A stretch of DNA of 56,807 bases, taken from NCBI GenBank assembly GCA_020850695.1, contig JADZEF010000239.1:1-56807 (forward strand), read 5' to 3'. A model generated the notes under the pieces. It did no database searches. It worked only from the letters and a program-made list of their open reading frames with translations, and had not been told where the DNA came from. The translations under genes were made by a program, and so were the position numbers. This DNA comes from Planctomycetaceae bacterium (GTDB lineage: Bacteria > Planctomycetota > Planctomycetia > Planctomycetales > Planctomycetaceae). Each line of letters begins with the position of its first letter. Position 1 is the first letter of the stretch. Positions 9,521 to 18,096 of the stretch are shown here, piece after piece.

Positions 9521-9796
9521 TCACGGACGGGCGTCGAAGCCCCAGACGGATCTGCGAAGCCGGCGATCGATCCAGTGGATTGGTTTGAAGGGGACTTCCA
9601 CCCAGTCCTGAAATGCCGCGGCCCGCGGACTTCCCGCATCCTCGCCCGGGGGGACATACAGCGGCGCGACAGGCATCGAGTATCGGAACGGCTCGACAGT
9701 GAGGTAGTACGCCGTCACATAGCCCGTCAGGCCCAGGACGAACGCGCCGGCCGCAATCAACATCGCTCGTGTGCTCTTGAGACAGGCAGGCAACAT
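9521..9796 (-). CDS. Small single-span membrane protein
   Basis: Unrecognised protein of 91 residues. One hydrophobic segment near the N-terminus (AMLIAAGAFVLGLTGYVTAYYL) is followed by a soluble Pro-rich tail with VPPGEDAGSP and a conserved-looking FKPIHWIDRRLR end. It is convergent with the glycosyltransferase gene, 14 bp away. A start at 9763 (MLIAAG) is also possible. No function can be assigned; reading-frame quality and position support a real gene. Confidence 0.55.
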   Translation of the reverse strand: MLPACLKSTRAMLIAAGAFVLGLTGYVTAYYLTVEPFRYSMPVAPLYVPPGEDAGSPRAAAFQDWVEVPFKPIHWIDRRLRRSVWGFDARP

Positions 9797-10009
9797 GACG
9801 TCTCGGACGCGATTCTCTTAAGCGGATACGAGATGCGTCGCCGAACGCTCGTCCGGCGTCGAGTGCGCAGGAAGACTCCAGACCGAACGAATTGGTAGCA
9901 CCCACCTTTGGTATTCTATCCGGTGCCGGTCTGCCGCCTATGATGTTTCTTGTGGCCAGGAATGTTCAGAATCTGATGCGTTCCCGAAGGACCCGCGGAA
10001 ATCGTCGTC

Positions 10010-10423
10010 ATGCTGGCGTGGATCGAATTTCATAAAGTGATGCTCGGCTGGATGACGGCGCTGTCGATCGTCGTTGCGATCGCGAGCGTCCTTGCCGTCC
10101 CGATCCTGATTGCACGGCTGCCTCGCGATTACCTCTCCGGCGAACCGCGGGCTTTCTGGCCGAGAGTTTCGCCGGTGATTCGCTGGCCGGCGTTCATTCT
10201 CAAGAACCTTCTCGGAGCCGCCCTGCTGACCGCCGGGATTGCCATGCTCGTCCTGCCGGGGCAGGGACTCCTGACGATCGCGGCCGGGATCATGCTGCTC
10301 GACTTTCCCGGAAAGCAGTCGCTGGAGCGACGCATTCTCGGCCGGCCGACGATTCTCCGTGCGATCAACTGGATCCGCCGTCGCGAAAAGCGTGCACCGC
10401 TCGAACCGGCGAGACCTGGCTGA
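10010..10423 (+). CDS. PGPGW-type putative transmembrane protein
   Basis: Membrane protein of 137 residues. Two hydrophobic stretches are clear: one at residues 11-31 and a second, ILKNLLGAALLTAGIAMLVLPGQGLL, which holds the variant LPGQG where the PGPGW family (Pfam 'putative transmembrane protein') has its name motif. It continues LTIAAGIMLLDFPGK and ends in a basic tail RRREKR. The family has no known function. ATG at 10010 gives the expected short N-terminus. Confidence 0.7.
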   Translation: MLAWIEFHKVMLGWMTALSIVVAIASVLAVPILIARLPRDYLSGEPRAFWPRVSPVIRWPAFILKNLLGAALLTAGIAMLVLPGQGLLTIAAGIMLLDFPGKQSLERRILGRPTILRAINWIRRREKRAPLEPARPG

Positions 10424-10579
10424 TCAACCCGGCCCAGGATCGCACCGAAGCCTCGTGGCTGCACGGCACGGAATGATGCGCGTCCCCGGCAAATAAATCG
10501 GCAAAAGTCTCTTGAACGAAATGCGTATCAGAGATTGGCGGCCGGAGTGATCGGGACGATGTCGCCGAGGGGGGGAGCC

Positions 10580-11266
10580 ATGACGCGGTTCGAAGTTCCA
10601 CTCGACCGAAGCATCTTCAAGACGATGCGGCGGAGCACGCCCGACGCACCGCAAGATCTTCCGGGGATCATCGGCGGCGTCGACGCTCAAGAGCGGATGG
10701 TTCTGTCGCACTACGAGCTGCGGGATGGACTGAAGAGGCTGATTGCCGAGGGGCACATCGTCGAAGTCTCGAAACATCGGTTTTGCAATGCGGAGGGGCT
10801 CGCGCTCCCGCGGAATTTCTCCGGACTCACAAATCAAGACCACCAGACGGCGGTGGCCGAGTATCGACGGCAGTTTGACGAGGCCTGCCGTGCCTTGGAC
10901 GAGAAGCCGGAGGATGAGGGGTTCATCTGGCAGAAGCTGGTCGTACGGTGGGTGACGGCGCCCGGTCGCGAGCCGACCGAGGAAGATGAAGACGGCCTCG
11001 AGGCGCTGGCCGAATTGATCGACCCTGTAATTTCCGCGAGCGGGCTGGGGGAGATCAACGGGTTCGAGCACTCGAACTATGGCATCGGCCTGCTGATTTT
11101 TGGCTGGCCCACCGATGACGATGTGGACCGGATTTATGAGCTCGTCGCGCCGTTGTTTCGGCAATCGCGGTGCCCGCCCGGTTCGTGCCTGGTCCGGTAC
11201 TACAACGAGCGCGACGAAACGTTGGAATCGGACCATGTGCCGTCGAACGACGGGGCACATGGGTGA
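10580..11266 (+). CDS. Hypothetical protein, possible winged-helix N-terminus
   Basis: Unrecognised soluble protein of 228 residues. Residues 30-75 (AQERMVLSHYELRDGLKRLI then EGHIVEVSKHRFC) resemble a winged-helix fold. An acidic linker, REPTEEDEDGLEAL, leads to a C-terminal part with alternating strands and helices (GFEHSNYGIGLLIFGWPTDDDVDRIYELV). GGGGGAG just before ATG 10580 supports this start rather than the earlier one at 10535. There is no signal peptide and no operon partner. Confidence 0.6.
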   Translation: MTRFEVPLDRSIFKTMRRSTPDAPQDLPGIIGGVDAQERMVLSHYELRDGLKRLIAEGHIVEVSKHRFCNAEGLALPRNFSGLTNQDHQTAVAEYRRQFDEACRALDEKPEDEGFIWQKLVVRWVTAPGREPTEEDEDGLEALAELIDPVISASGLGEINGFEHSNYGIGLLIFGWPTDDDVDRIYELVAPLFRQSRCPPGSCLVRYYNERDETLESDHVPSNDGAHG

Positions 11267-11361
11267 CGTGCCATCATTCGCGCGGCCTTGTCGGGGATAG
11301 CTCGATGCGGGCAGAATGCAGGCTGCGTTGACCGCAGCCATTCCCCGTGTGAGATCCGCCG

Positions 11362-12921
11362 ATGAGCCCCGATTCGAATGACGCCGCGCTGGATCGTCGC
11401 GATCTGTTGAAGTCGCTCGCCGCCGCCGGGCTCGCGCTTCCGCTGGCTGATACAGCCGTTGTGCGGGGCGAGGATGCAACGCCCGCGGGCAGGCCTTTCG
11501 CGAATCGCATCGTCGAGGAGAACCAGAAGCCGGGGACCCGCGACTGGCAACTGACTTATGTCCGCACCGTGGGAACCAACCGGCGGCGATCGAAGCTGGT
11601 GGAAGGGTATTGCGGGCAAACGAGCGTCGCGGCGGGGGAGACCCTGGAGATCTTTCTCAGCACCGAGCCCGCCGCACGCGTGACGATCGACGTCTACCGC
11701 CTTGGGTACTACGGAGGGCTCGGAGGGCGACACGTCACGCAGCTGGGCCCGTTCGACGTCGCGACGCAGCCCGATCCCGAGGTCGGTCCGAACCGCGTGC
11801 GCGAGTGCCGGTGGAGCAAGGCGGCCGAACTGGTGATCCCCAAAGATTGGCTCAGCGGGGTCTATGTCGGGAAGCTGACGTGCGACAAGCACCGCTACCA
11901 GAGCTACATCATCTTCATCGTCCGCGACGACCGCCGAGCCGACGTCCTGTTCCAGTGCAGCGACAACACCTGGCAGGCCTACAACAAGTGGCCGGACGAG
12001 TATTCACTGTACGACACCGATCCGCCGGTGAAGGCGCTCAACGGCACCACCCGGGTCAGCTTCGATCGCCCGTTCGCCAAGTACCCGCAAGTGGTCGATC
12101 AGCCATTGACCGTCGGCTCGGGAGAGTTCCTGTGCTGGGAGTTCCCGCTCGCCTTCTGGCTCGAACAGCACGGCTATGACGTCACCTACGCGTCAAATCT
12201 CGACACGCACAGCCGCCCCGACGGCCTGCTGCGGGCCCGCACGTTCCTCTCGGTGGGCCACGATGAATACTGGTCGCTCGAGATGTACCGCAACGTCGAG
12301 CGGGCGATTCAGAAGGGAGTCAACGTCGCGTTCCTTTCGGGGAACTCGGTCTGCTTTGTCGCCCCGCTGGCGCCGTCGAGCGATGGCCGCCCGAATCGGA
12401 CCTTTCATCGGGCCGGGCGATACGGCGGCCTCATGGAGGTCGAAAAAACCATCATGGGGCCGTTCGACCTCGAGGGACCGAACGAAAACCTGTTGATCGG
12501 GGCGAGGACAGTAAATCCGTTCAATGGCTCGGGGGATTGGATTGTCACCAGGGCGGACCACTGGTTGTTTGCGGGAACGGGGATGAAAAACGGCGACCGC
12601 AGTCCGGGAATCGTCGGCTGGGAGTTCCACGGCGATCCCGCCGCCATTCCGGGGCTCGAAGTCGTGGCTCAGGGGACGACGGTCAACGGAGGAGATCGGG
12701 AAGCCACCTATACGGCGACCGTTTACCCCGGGCCGAAGGGGAACTGGGTGTTCAACGCTTCGACGATCTACTGGTCGATGGGTCTCTCGACGCCGCCTGG
12801 TTTTTCGCCTCCGTTTGCTCATTACGGACGCCCGCAAGGCCCGGATGAACGCGTGCAGAGGATCACGGCGAACTTTCTGGCCAAGTGCGGTTGTCGGGCT
12901 GCTGATGCCGCCGATGCGTGA
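11362..12921 (+). CDS. N,N-dimethylformamidase beta-subunit-like protein, Tat-exported
   Basis: Protein of 519 residues resembling the C-terminal domain of the N,N-dimethylformamidase beta (large) subunit. Characteristic segments are VYRLGYYGGLGGRHV, the signature QCSDNTWQAYNKW, TYASNLDTHSRPDGL and the FLSVGHDEYWSLEM stretch. The last fits the glutamine-amidotransferase-like fold of that subunit. An N-terminal twin-arginine leader (R12-R13, DLLKSLAAAGLALPL) predicts export folded through Tat. The amidase activity itself is unproven: in planctomycetes most members are annotated only by domain, and no small alpha subunit is adjacent. Confidence 0.75.
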   Translation: MSPDSNDAALDRRDLLKSLAAAGLALPLADTAVVRGEDATPAGRPFANRIVEENQKPGTRDWQLTYVRTVGTNRRRSKLVEGYCGQTSVAAGETLEIFLSTEPAARVTIDVYRLGYYGGLGGRHVTQLGPFDVATQPDPEVGPNRVRECRWSKAAELVIPKDWLSGVYVGKLTCDKHRYQSYIIFIVRDDRRADVLFQCSDNTWQAYNKWPDEYSLYDTDPPVKALNGTTRVSFDRPFAKYPQVVDQPLTVGSGEFLCWEFPLAFWLEQHGYDVTYASNLDTHSRPDGLLRARTFLSVGHDEYWSLEMYRNVERAIQKGVNVAFLSGNSVCFVAPLAPSSDGRPNRTFHRAGRYGGLMEVEKTIMGPFDLEGPNENLLIGARTVNPFNGSGDWIVTRADHWLFAGTGMKNGDRSPGIVGWEFHGDPAAIPGLEVVAQGTTVNGGDREATYTATVYPGPKGNWVFNASTIYWSMGLSTPPGFSPPFAHYGRPQGPDERVQRITANFLAKCGCRAADAADA

Positions 12922-13313
12922 AACATCGGCCGCGAATGTGAGACACGTTCGCAAAGCGGCTGTTTGACGGCCGTCGATCGACAGTTGGACAAGCAGACTA
13001 TCCCGGCAGGTTCTTTGTCATTATGCCTTCGGCGCAAGATACGGTCAGCCAGAACCACGCGTCTCACAACCGTGATCGCTGACCCACCGCAGACAGGGGT
13101 GTCTCTGTTCGACGTTGAGGAAACCGCTTCCCGTGGGAAAGAGCCGCAGCCCTCAGACTTTGTAACTTCCTCCTTCCGCTGGCACAGGCTGCGTGAGTCG
13201 CAGTTCGCCGATACAATACGGGTCTCCCTCTGCGAGCGCCGCGCCCGCCGCTCGCGGATGGGGCGGACCGTACGACGCCCCGGCGATCTGAAGGCGACCC
13301 GTCAGAGGCCTGC
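12922..13313. other. Intergenic region, no gene seen
   Basis: About 390 bases without a credible gene. TACAAT at 13212-13217 could be a -10 box for the next gene, but no good -35 is found 16-18 bases upstream. No T-run terminator was found after the gene ending at 12921. Confidence 0.4.
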
Positions 13314-16300
13314 TTGTCCACGACTCTCGTCCCGCTATCGACGCTCGAGGTGCTGGTGGCGGCGCTGCGTGCGGCAGAGCCGACCGCGTTTGCCGTCGCG
13401 CCCCGCGTGCTGCGGCGCGTCGTGCGGCACGAGTTCGAGCTGCGCGGATTCTGGAACCGTGCCCCGCAACTCCACAGCATCGCCATTCTGCGTTCGCGGC
13501 TGCAGTATCTCGTCGAAGCCGACGAACTGGGAATCGACGATCTCAACCACCTGCCGCCGCGGGTCATCCTGGTCGAACAGCCGGAAGATTCCGACTTCGA
13601 ATCGTTGAACGTGCAGCAACTGGGCGAGATGCTGCACCGGCGGCTGTTGCACGCGAAGGTTCATGCCGCGTACGACGAGCTGCGCGAGACGGGCCGGCTC
13701 TCGGCGGCGGACTTCCGCCGCCGCATCCATCAGTTAGGCCAGGTGGAGTTTGACGAGGCCCATGCCGTCCTGAAGCAGGAGCACCGTCTGCGGCCCGAGG
13801 CGGATGCTCCGTCGGTCTTCATCGAGCTGGCGGCGACCTGGCTCGAACTGAGGCACTTCGAACCCCACCTCGTCCGAGTCTGGTTCCCGTCGCTGTACTA
13901 CAACCCGGTCGACAAGGTCCTGACGAACGACATCGACGGCATCGAGCTCTACGAGACGACGCGGCTCCGCGATCTGCCAAGTCCATCGCCCGCCGAGGTT
14001 GCCGCCCCCAGCGCCAATGCCCCCCCTGCCCCTCCCGCCGCTCCCGGCTTTTTTCGGCGGTTCGTCTCGCGCAGGCTGCGTTCGTCGCGGCTGAAAAGGG
14101 CACGACACAACGCCAACCGCGGAAACGATGTGCGGGCCGCCGTCCTGTGGCGAAAGACGCGGCCGTATGCTGGCCCTGAGCGCGCGGCCCAGATCGAAAC
14201 GTCGATCGCCGAAGCCGTCGAACGGCTGGCCCGACGGCTGCAGGCCGCGCTGCGGTTCGACGACACCGACGCGGCCGTGTGGCGGCAGGTCATCGCCGGC
14301 CTTGCCGAGAACAGCACGCGCGGCTTCTGGAACGCCGACGCCCGCCTGCTCTACGACATTCAGAAAGTCTGCCTCGACCACGAGCGCGAGGTCTCGGCCG
14401 TCGATCTTCTCGGCTGGATCACGTCGTTCGGAAAGCGGCCGCTCAAGCGCCCCCTTCCGAACCAGCGCGAAGTGCTGATGTCGAAGCATCTGCACAGCGC
14501 CGCGCGCCGTGTCCCCGCGGTGATGCTGCCGCCGGACCTCCGAGACAAGCTGTCGAACCTGCTCGAGGAAGCCGCCAAGTCAGCCGCTCAACAGCTCCGG
14601 GGACGGCTGCAGCCGATTGTCGCGACGTCGCTGCAGGAGGTCGGCCTGACGCCGGCCAACATCCCCGAGCGGGTCGCGTTCCGGAAGATCGTCGAAGAGC
14701 TGATCGACAATGTGATCGCTCACGGATTCGTCACGATGGCGGATCTGCGCGATGCGATCAGCCGCAACAACCTGAAGATGCCCGACCTCTCGGGCCCGAT
14801 GGAATTTCTCACAGGCGATGCCCTGCTCCGCGCCGACCGCCGCCTCGCGACCGAACTCGACGGCGTTTATCGCCGCGGCGAGATCTATCTCCGCTGGCTG
14901 CAGGCCCTCAGCTCGGCCGCGTTCGGAACCGCCACGGGACGCTTCCTCGTCCGCTACTTCGCGATTCCGTTCGGTGGCGCCTACATCATTCTCGCCGGAC
15001 TGAGCCACCTCCTGTCGGCCGCGACGGAAGCCCTTTTCGAGAAGTCACTGCACCTGGTGCATTGGAACTCAGTCGGTGCGGTGGGCGTGTCCATCCTGCT
15101 GCTGATCCACGCGGCACAGGTGCGAAGCCTCGTGACGATGGTGTTGCGCAGCTTCTGGCGCGTCACGCGCGGCGTGTTGTTCGACTTTCCGCGCTGGATG
15201 CTGCGCCATGAGTGGGTCCGCGCGGTGCTGCGGCACCCGCTGACGACGACGATCCGCCGCTGGATCATCCAGCCCGCCCTCTTCACGGGGCTGGCCTGGC
15301 TGGCGCTTCCGCTGCTCGGGTTCCATCGCCCCGGCTGGCTCGGCACGGCATCGATGTTTCTCGCTTTCTGGCTCGCGGGCAATTCGCGCACCGGCCGCGA
15401 TATCGAAGAGCTGGTGGCCGAGCAGCTCGAAAAGACGTGGCATCGCATCCGCATTCACGTTTTCGTCGCGCTGTTCGACCTCATCATGGAAACGTTCAAG
15501 CGGATTCTCGATTTCATCGAGAAGCTGCTGTACGAAGTCGACGAGTTCCTGCGGTTCCGCAGCGGGGAGTCGGTCTTCTCACTGGTGCTGAAGGGGGTGC
15601 TGGGAATCGTCTGGGCCGTGGTGACGTTCGTCGTGCGATTCGCCGTCACCTTGCTGATCGAACCGCAGGTCAACCCGATCAAGCATTTCCCCGTCGTCAC
15701 CGTCTCGCACAAGCTGATCCTGCCTTTCGTCGTGCACCTCGCCGCGACGCTCGAGACGGTCATGGACAAGATCACCGCCCGCACCCTCGCCGGCGCGATC
15801 GTCACGTGCATTCCGGGAATCTTCGGGTTCCTGGTGTGGGAGTTCCGCGAGAACTGGCGGCTGTACGGAGCCAACCGGCTGAAGTCGCTGCGGCCCACGC
15901 TTGTCGGCGAGCATGGCGAGACGTTCGTGCGGCTGCTGAAGCCGGGGTTTCACTCGGGAACCGTCTCGAAGATCTATGCCCGCCGCCGCCGCGCCTCGCG
16001 CAGCGAAGACCCGGCTCGCCGCCGCCAGGGAGATCTCGCCTTCAGCCAGCGGATGCAGCATGTCGAACAATCGATCCGCCGCTTCCTCGAGCGCGAGCTG
16101 GTCGTTCTCCTGGAAGAAAGTCATTCCCTTTCCGGGCCGCCACTGCGGATCGGCATCGTTGAAGTCGATCTCAACCGCGTGAAGATCGGCCTGATGCGTG
16201 AAGGAGAGGCCTCCGCACGCATCCAGTTTCTCGAACAATCGGGCTGGCTGGTGGCTGAAGTCTCGGAGCCTGGTTGGACCGCCCACCTGCCGCGCGAGGA

Positions 16301-16682
16301 GCGGCAACGGCTCGAGAATGCGCTGGCGGGGCTCTACCGCCTGGCGGGAGTCGATCTCGTCCGCGAACAGATCTACTCCTGCTTTCCGAAGCCGACCCCT
16401 CCGTTCGACATTGCCGACCGCGGCCTCGTGGTGTGGCCCGGCGCCAGTTACGAGAACGAAATCGTCTACCCGCTCCTCGAACGCCCCGTCATCCGCCCGC
16501 GGCCGCGCTACCTGGCCGAGAGCTGGTCGCTGCCGCGATTCGAGGCCCCGCTGCTCCTCTTCCGCGAGAACCCGCTCCCCTGGGACGCCTGGGTGCGTCT
16601 CTGGAGCGAACCCGAAAGCCAGCCTCTGATCGTCGCCTCGCCAACGCATCTGCTGCCCACGGCGCCGATGCTGCCGACTTAA
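13314..16682 (+). CDS. Large multi-span membrane protein, unknown function
   Basis: No family recognised. The protein has 1122 residues. The first 490 or so are soluble and rich in Arg/Leu helices, with a Pro/Ala linker at about 220-245 (PSPAEVAAPSANAPPAPPAA). The middle (about 535-840) holds roughly six to eight hydrophobic segments, including ILAGLSHLL, VGVSILLLIHAAQV, LAWLALPLLGFH, VLGIVWAVVTFVVRFAVTLL and AIVTCIPGIFGFLVWEF. The C-terminal 280 residues are soluble again. The start is TTG at 13314, with AGAGG 6 bases before it; no ATG occurs near. The stop TAA touches the REPIN at 16684. Absence of signal peptide or catalytic motif leaves the role open. Confidence 0.75.
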   Translation: MSTTLVPLSTLEVLVAALRAAEPTAFAVAPRVLRRVVRHEFELRGFWNRAPQLHSIAILRSRLQYLVEADELGIDDLNHLPPRVILVEQPEDSDFESLNVQQLGEMLHRRLLHAKVHAAYDELRETGRLSAADFRRRIHQLGQVEFDEAHAVLKQEHRLRPEADAPSVFIELAATWLELRHFEPHLVRVWFPSLYYNPVDKVLTNDIDGIELYETTRLRDLPSPSPAEVAAPSANAPPAPPAAPGFFRRFVSRRLRSSRLKRARHNANRGNDVRAAVLWRKTRPYAGPERAAQIETSIAEAVERLARRLQAALRFDDTDAAVWRQVIAGLAENSTRGFWNADARLLYDIQKVCLDHEREVSAVDLLGWITSFGKRPLKRPLPNQREVLMSKHLHSAARRVPAVMLPPDLRDKLSNLLEEAAKSAAQQLRGRLQPIVATSLQEVGLTPANIPERVAFRKIVEELIDNVIAHGFVTMADLRDAISRNNLKMPDLSGPMEFLTGDALLRADRRLATELDGVYRRGEIYLRWLQALSSAAFGTATGRFLVRYFAIPFGGAYIILAGLSHLLSAATEALFEKSLHLVHWNSVGAVGVSILLLIHAAQVRSLVTMVLRSFWRVTRGVLFDFPRWMLRHEWVRAVLRHPLTTTIRRWIIQPALFTGLAWLALPLLGFHRPGWLGTASMFLAFWLAGNSRTGRDIEELVAEQLEKTWHRIRIHVFVALFDLIMETFKRILDFIEKLLYEVDEFLRFRSGESVFSLVLKGVLGIVWAVVTFVVRFAVTLLIEPQVNPIKHFPVVTVSHKLILPFVVHLAATLETVMDKITARTLAGAIVTCIPGIFGFLVWEFRENWRLYGANRLKSLRPTLVGEHGETFVRLLKPGFHSGTVSKIYARRRRASRSEDPARRRQGDLAFSQRMQHVEQSIRRFLERELVVLLEESHSLSGPPLRIGIVEVDLNRVKIGLMREGEASARIQFLEQSGWLVAEVSEPGWTAHLPREERQRLENALAGLYRLAGVDLVREQIYSCFPKPTPPFDIADRGLVVWPGASYENEIVYPLLERPVIRPRPRYLAESWSLPRFEAPLLLFRENPLPWDAWVRLWSEPESQPLIVASPTHLLPTAPMLPT

Positions 16683-16683
16683 A

Positions 16684-16841
16684 GTAGCCCTCATGCTCCG
16701 CATAAGGTTAAGCCGTCGGAACAAAGACTCGCCTGTGGAAACAGATCTCCGCAGATGGGCCTTTCCCGCCGCCGAGCGCTTGTGAGCTGTTCCACCCGAA
16801 CTGCGTGCATGGCTTAACCTCATGCGGAGCATGAGGGCTAC
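16684..16841. repeat. REPIN family B, copy 1
   Basis: A 158-bp element bounded by GTAG (16684-16687) and its complement CTAC (16838-16841). Both ends then read CCCTCATGCTCCGCAT or its complement, giving opposed hairpins with a TCC tip, followed by GGTTAAGCC. It begins 1 bp after the stop codon of the 1122-residue gene. A second copy is at 22895-23005 and a right-hand half at 28720-28745. Confidence 0.8.
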
Positions 16842-16942
16842 TTTCAATGACCGCTTTCTCCCTGCGTGAAATCAGCGCGCCGTTCTGTCATGATCGCGGG
16901 CCGATCGACCTCCCTGAATGCAACAACGCAAAGGAGCCTCTG

Positions 16943-17953
16943 ATGCATCGATTCCGCGGTTTGGCCGCATTGCTGTTCGCTGCGATGATTCCCTCGACGG
17001 GTTGGGCCCAATCGACCACCCCCAACTGGGTGAAGATCTCCGACAAGAACGGCTTCTCGGCCCGCGACTCGTGCGGGGAGCTGGTCTTCAACAACCGCAT
17101 CTGGCTGATGGGGGGTTGGGTCGACTCGTTCAAGGACCCTCCGCGCGACGTCTGGTCGTCGCCGGACGGCAAGGAATGGACGAAGAACACCGAGACCGCC
17201 GCATGGAAGCACTCGGACTTCCCGATGACGGTCGCCTTCAATGACCGCATGTGGGTGATGGGAGGATGGCACGGCGGGCGGCTCGCGCATGCGTCAGCCA
17301 GCAATGCGGTGTGGTCGTCGACCGACGGAGCCGACTGGAAGCAGGAGACCGAGCACGCCGGTTGGAGCCCGCGAATGGCGGGGGGCGTCATCGTCTTCAA
17401 GGACCGCATGTGGGTCCTCGGAGGAATTCAGAAGTATTACTTCGGCACCGATGACGACCTCAAGAATGACGTCTGGTCATCCGCGGATGGCATCAAGTGG
17501 GAAGAAGCGACAGCGAAGGCTCCGTGGTCGCCGCGGGCCTACCTTCAGGCCGTCGTGCTCAACGACCGGCTCTACGTGATGGGTGGCGGCAACTATCTGC
17601 CGCGGTACCAGGTGAAGAACGACGTCTGGAGCACGGCGGACGGCAAGGAATGGACGCTCGAGACCGAGAAGGCCGAGTGGTCGCCGCGGATCTGGTTCTC
17701 GGCGGTGCCGTATCGCGGGCGGATGTGGGTCCTCGGCGGATGGTCGAACAACCCGTCGCGCAACTGGAACGACGTCTGGACGTCGAAGGACGGCAAGACT
17801 TGGGAGCAGTTCAAGACCGAAACCGTCTGGAAGGAGCGGCACGAGCAGTCGACGTACGTGTTCCAAGACAAGATTTTTGTGGTCGGCGGCCATGCCGCCC
17901 CGCTTCAGAACGACGTCTGGACGCTTGATGTGCCAAAGGACTACTTCAAGTGA
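16943..17953 (+). CDS. Secreted Kelch-like beta-propeller protein
   Basis: Exported protein of 336 residues. A signal peptide (residues 1-23, ending GWAQS) precedes five to six Kelch-like repeats, each with a form of 'F.DRMWVMGGW' then 'NDVWSS.DG..W': for instance FNNRIWLMGGWVDS, FNDRMWVMGGWHGG, FKDRMWVLGG, LNDRLYVMGGG, YRGRMWVLGGWSNN and FQDKIFVVGGHA. The double glycines and spaced Trp are the Kelch signature. Such propellers bind ligands or proteins; no enzyme motif is seen. AAGGAG upstream fixes the start at 16943. A terminator follows at 18006. Confidence 0.85.
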   Translation: MHRFRGLAALLFAAMIPSTGWAQSTTPNWVKISDKNGFSARDSCGELVFNNRIWLMGGWVDSFKDPPRDVWSSPDGKEWTKNTETAAWKHSDFPMTVAFNDRMWVMGGWHGGRLAHASASNAVWSSTDGADWKQETEHAGWSPRMAGGVIVFKDRMWVLGGIQKYYFGTDDDLKNDVWSSADGIKWEEATAKAPWSPRAYLQAVVLNDRLYVMGGGNYLPRYQVKNDVWSTADGKEWTLETEKAEWSPRIWFSAVPYRGRMWVLGGWSNNPSRNWNDVWTSKDGKTWEQFKTETVWKERHEQSTYVFQDKIFVVGGHAAPLQNDVWTLDVPKDYFK

Positions 17954-18005
17954 CACAACGAATGTCGCCATCCCGCCGGCGTGACGAGCGGATCAACGAA
18001 ACAGA

Positions 18006-18046
18006 CCCCGCAATGCGATGAAGCGTTGCGGGGCCTCTTTGTTTTG
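18006..18046 (+). terminator. Rho-independent terminator after the Kelch gene
   Basis: Stem CCCCGCAA (18006-18013) pairs with TTGCGGGG (18026-18033), extended inward by TGC/GCG-type pairs, and is followed by the T-rich CCTCTTTGTTTTG. It lies between convergent genes and would end plus-strand transcription. Confidence 0.8.
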
Positions 18047-18096
18047 CAGCTTGTGACGCCGGCGAACCTCGATCCGCCAACCCCATTCGTCGTCCT

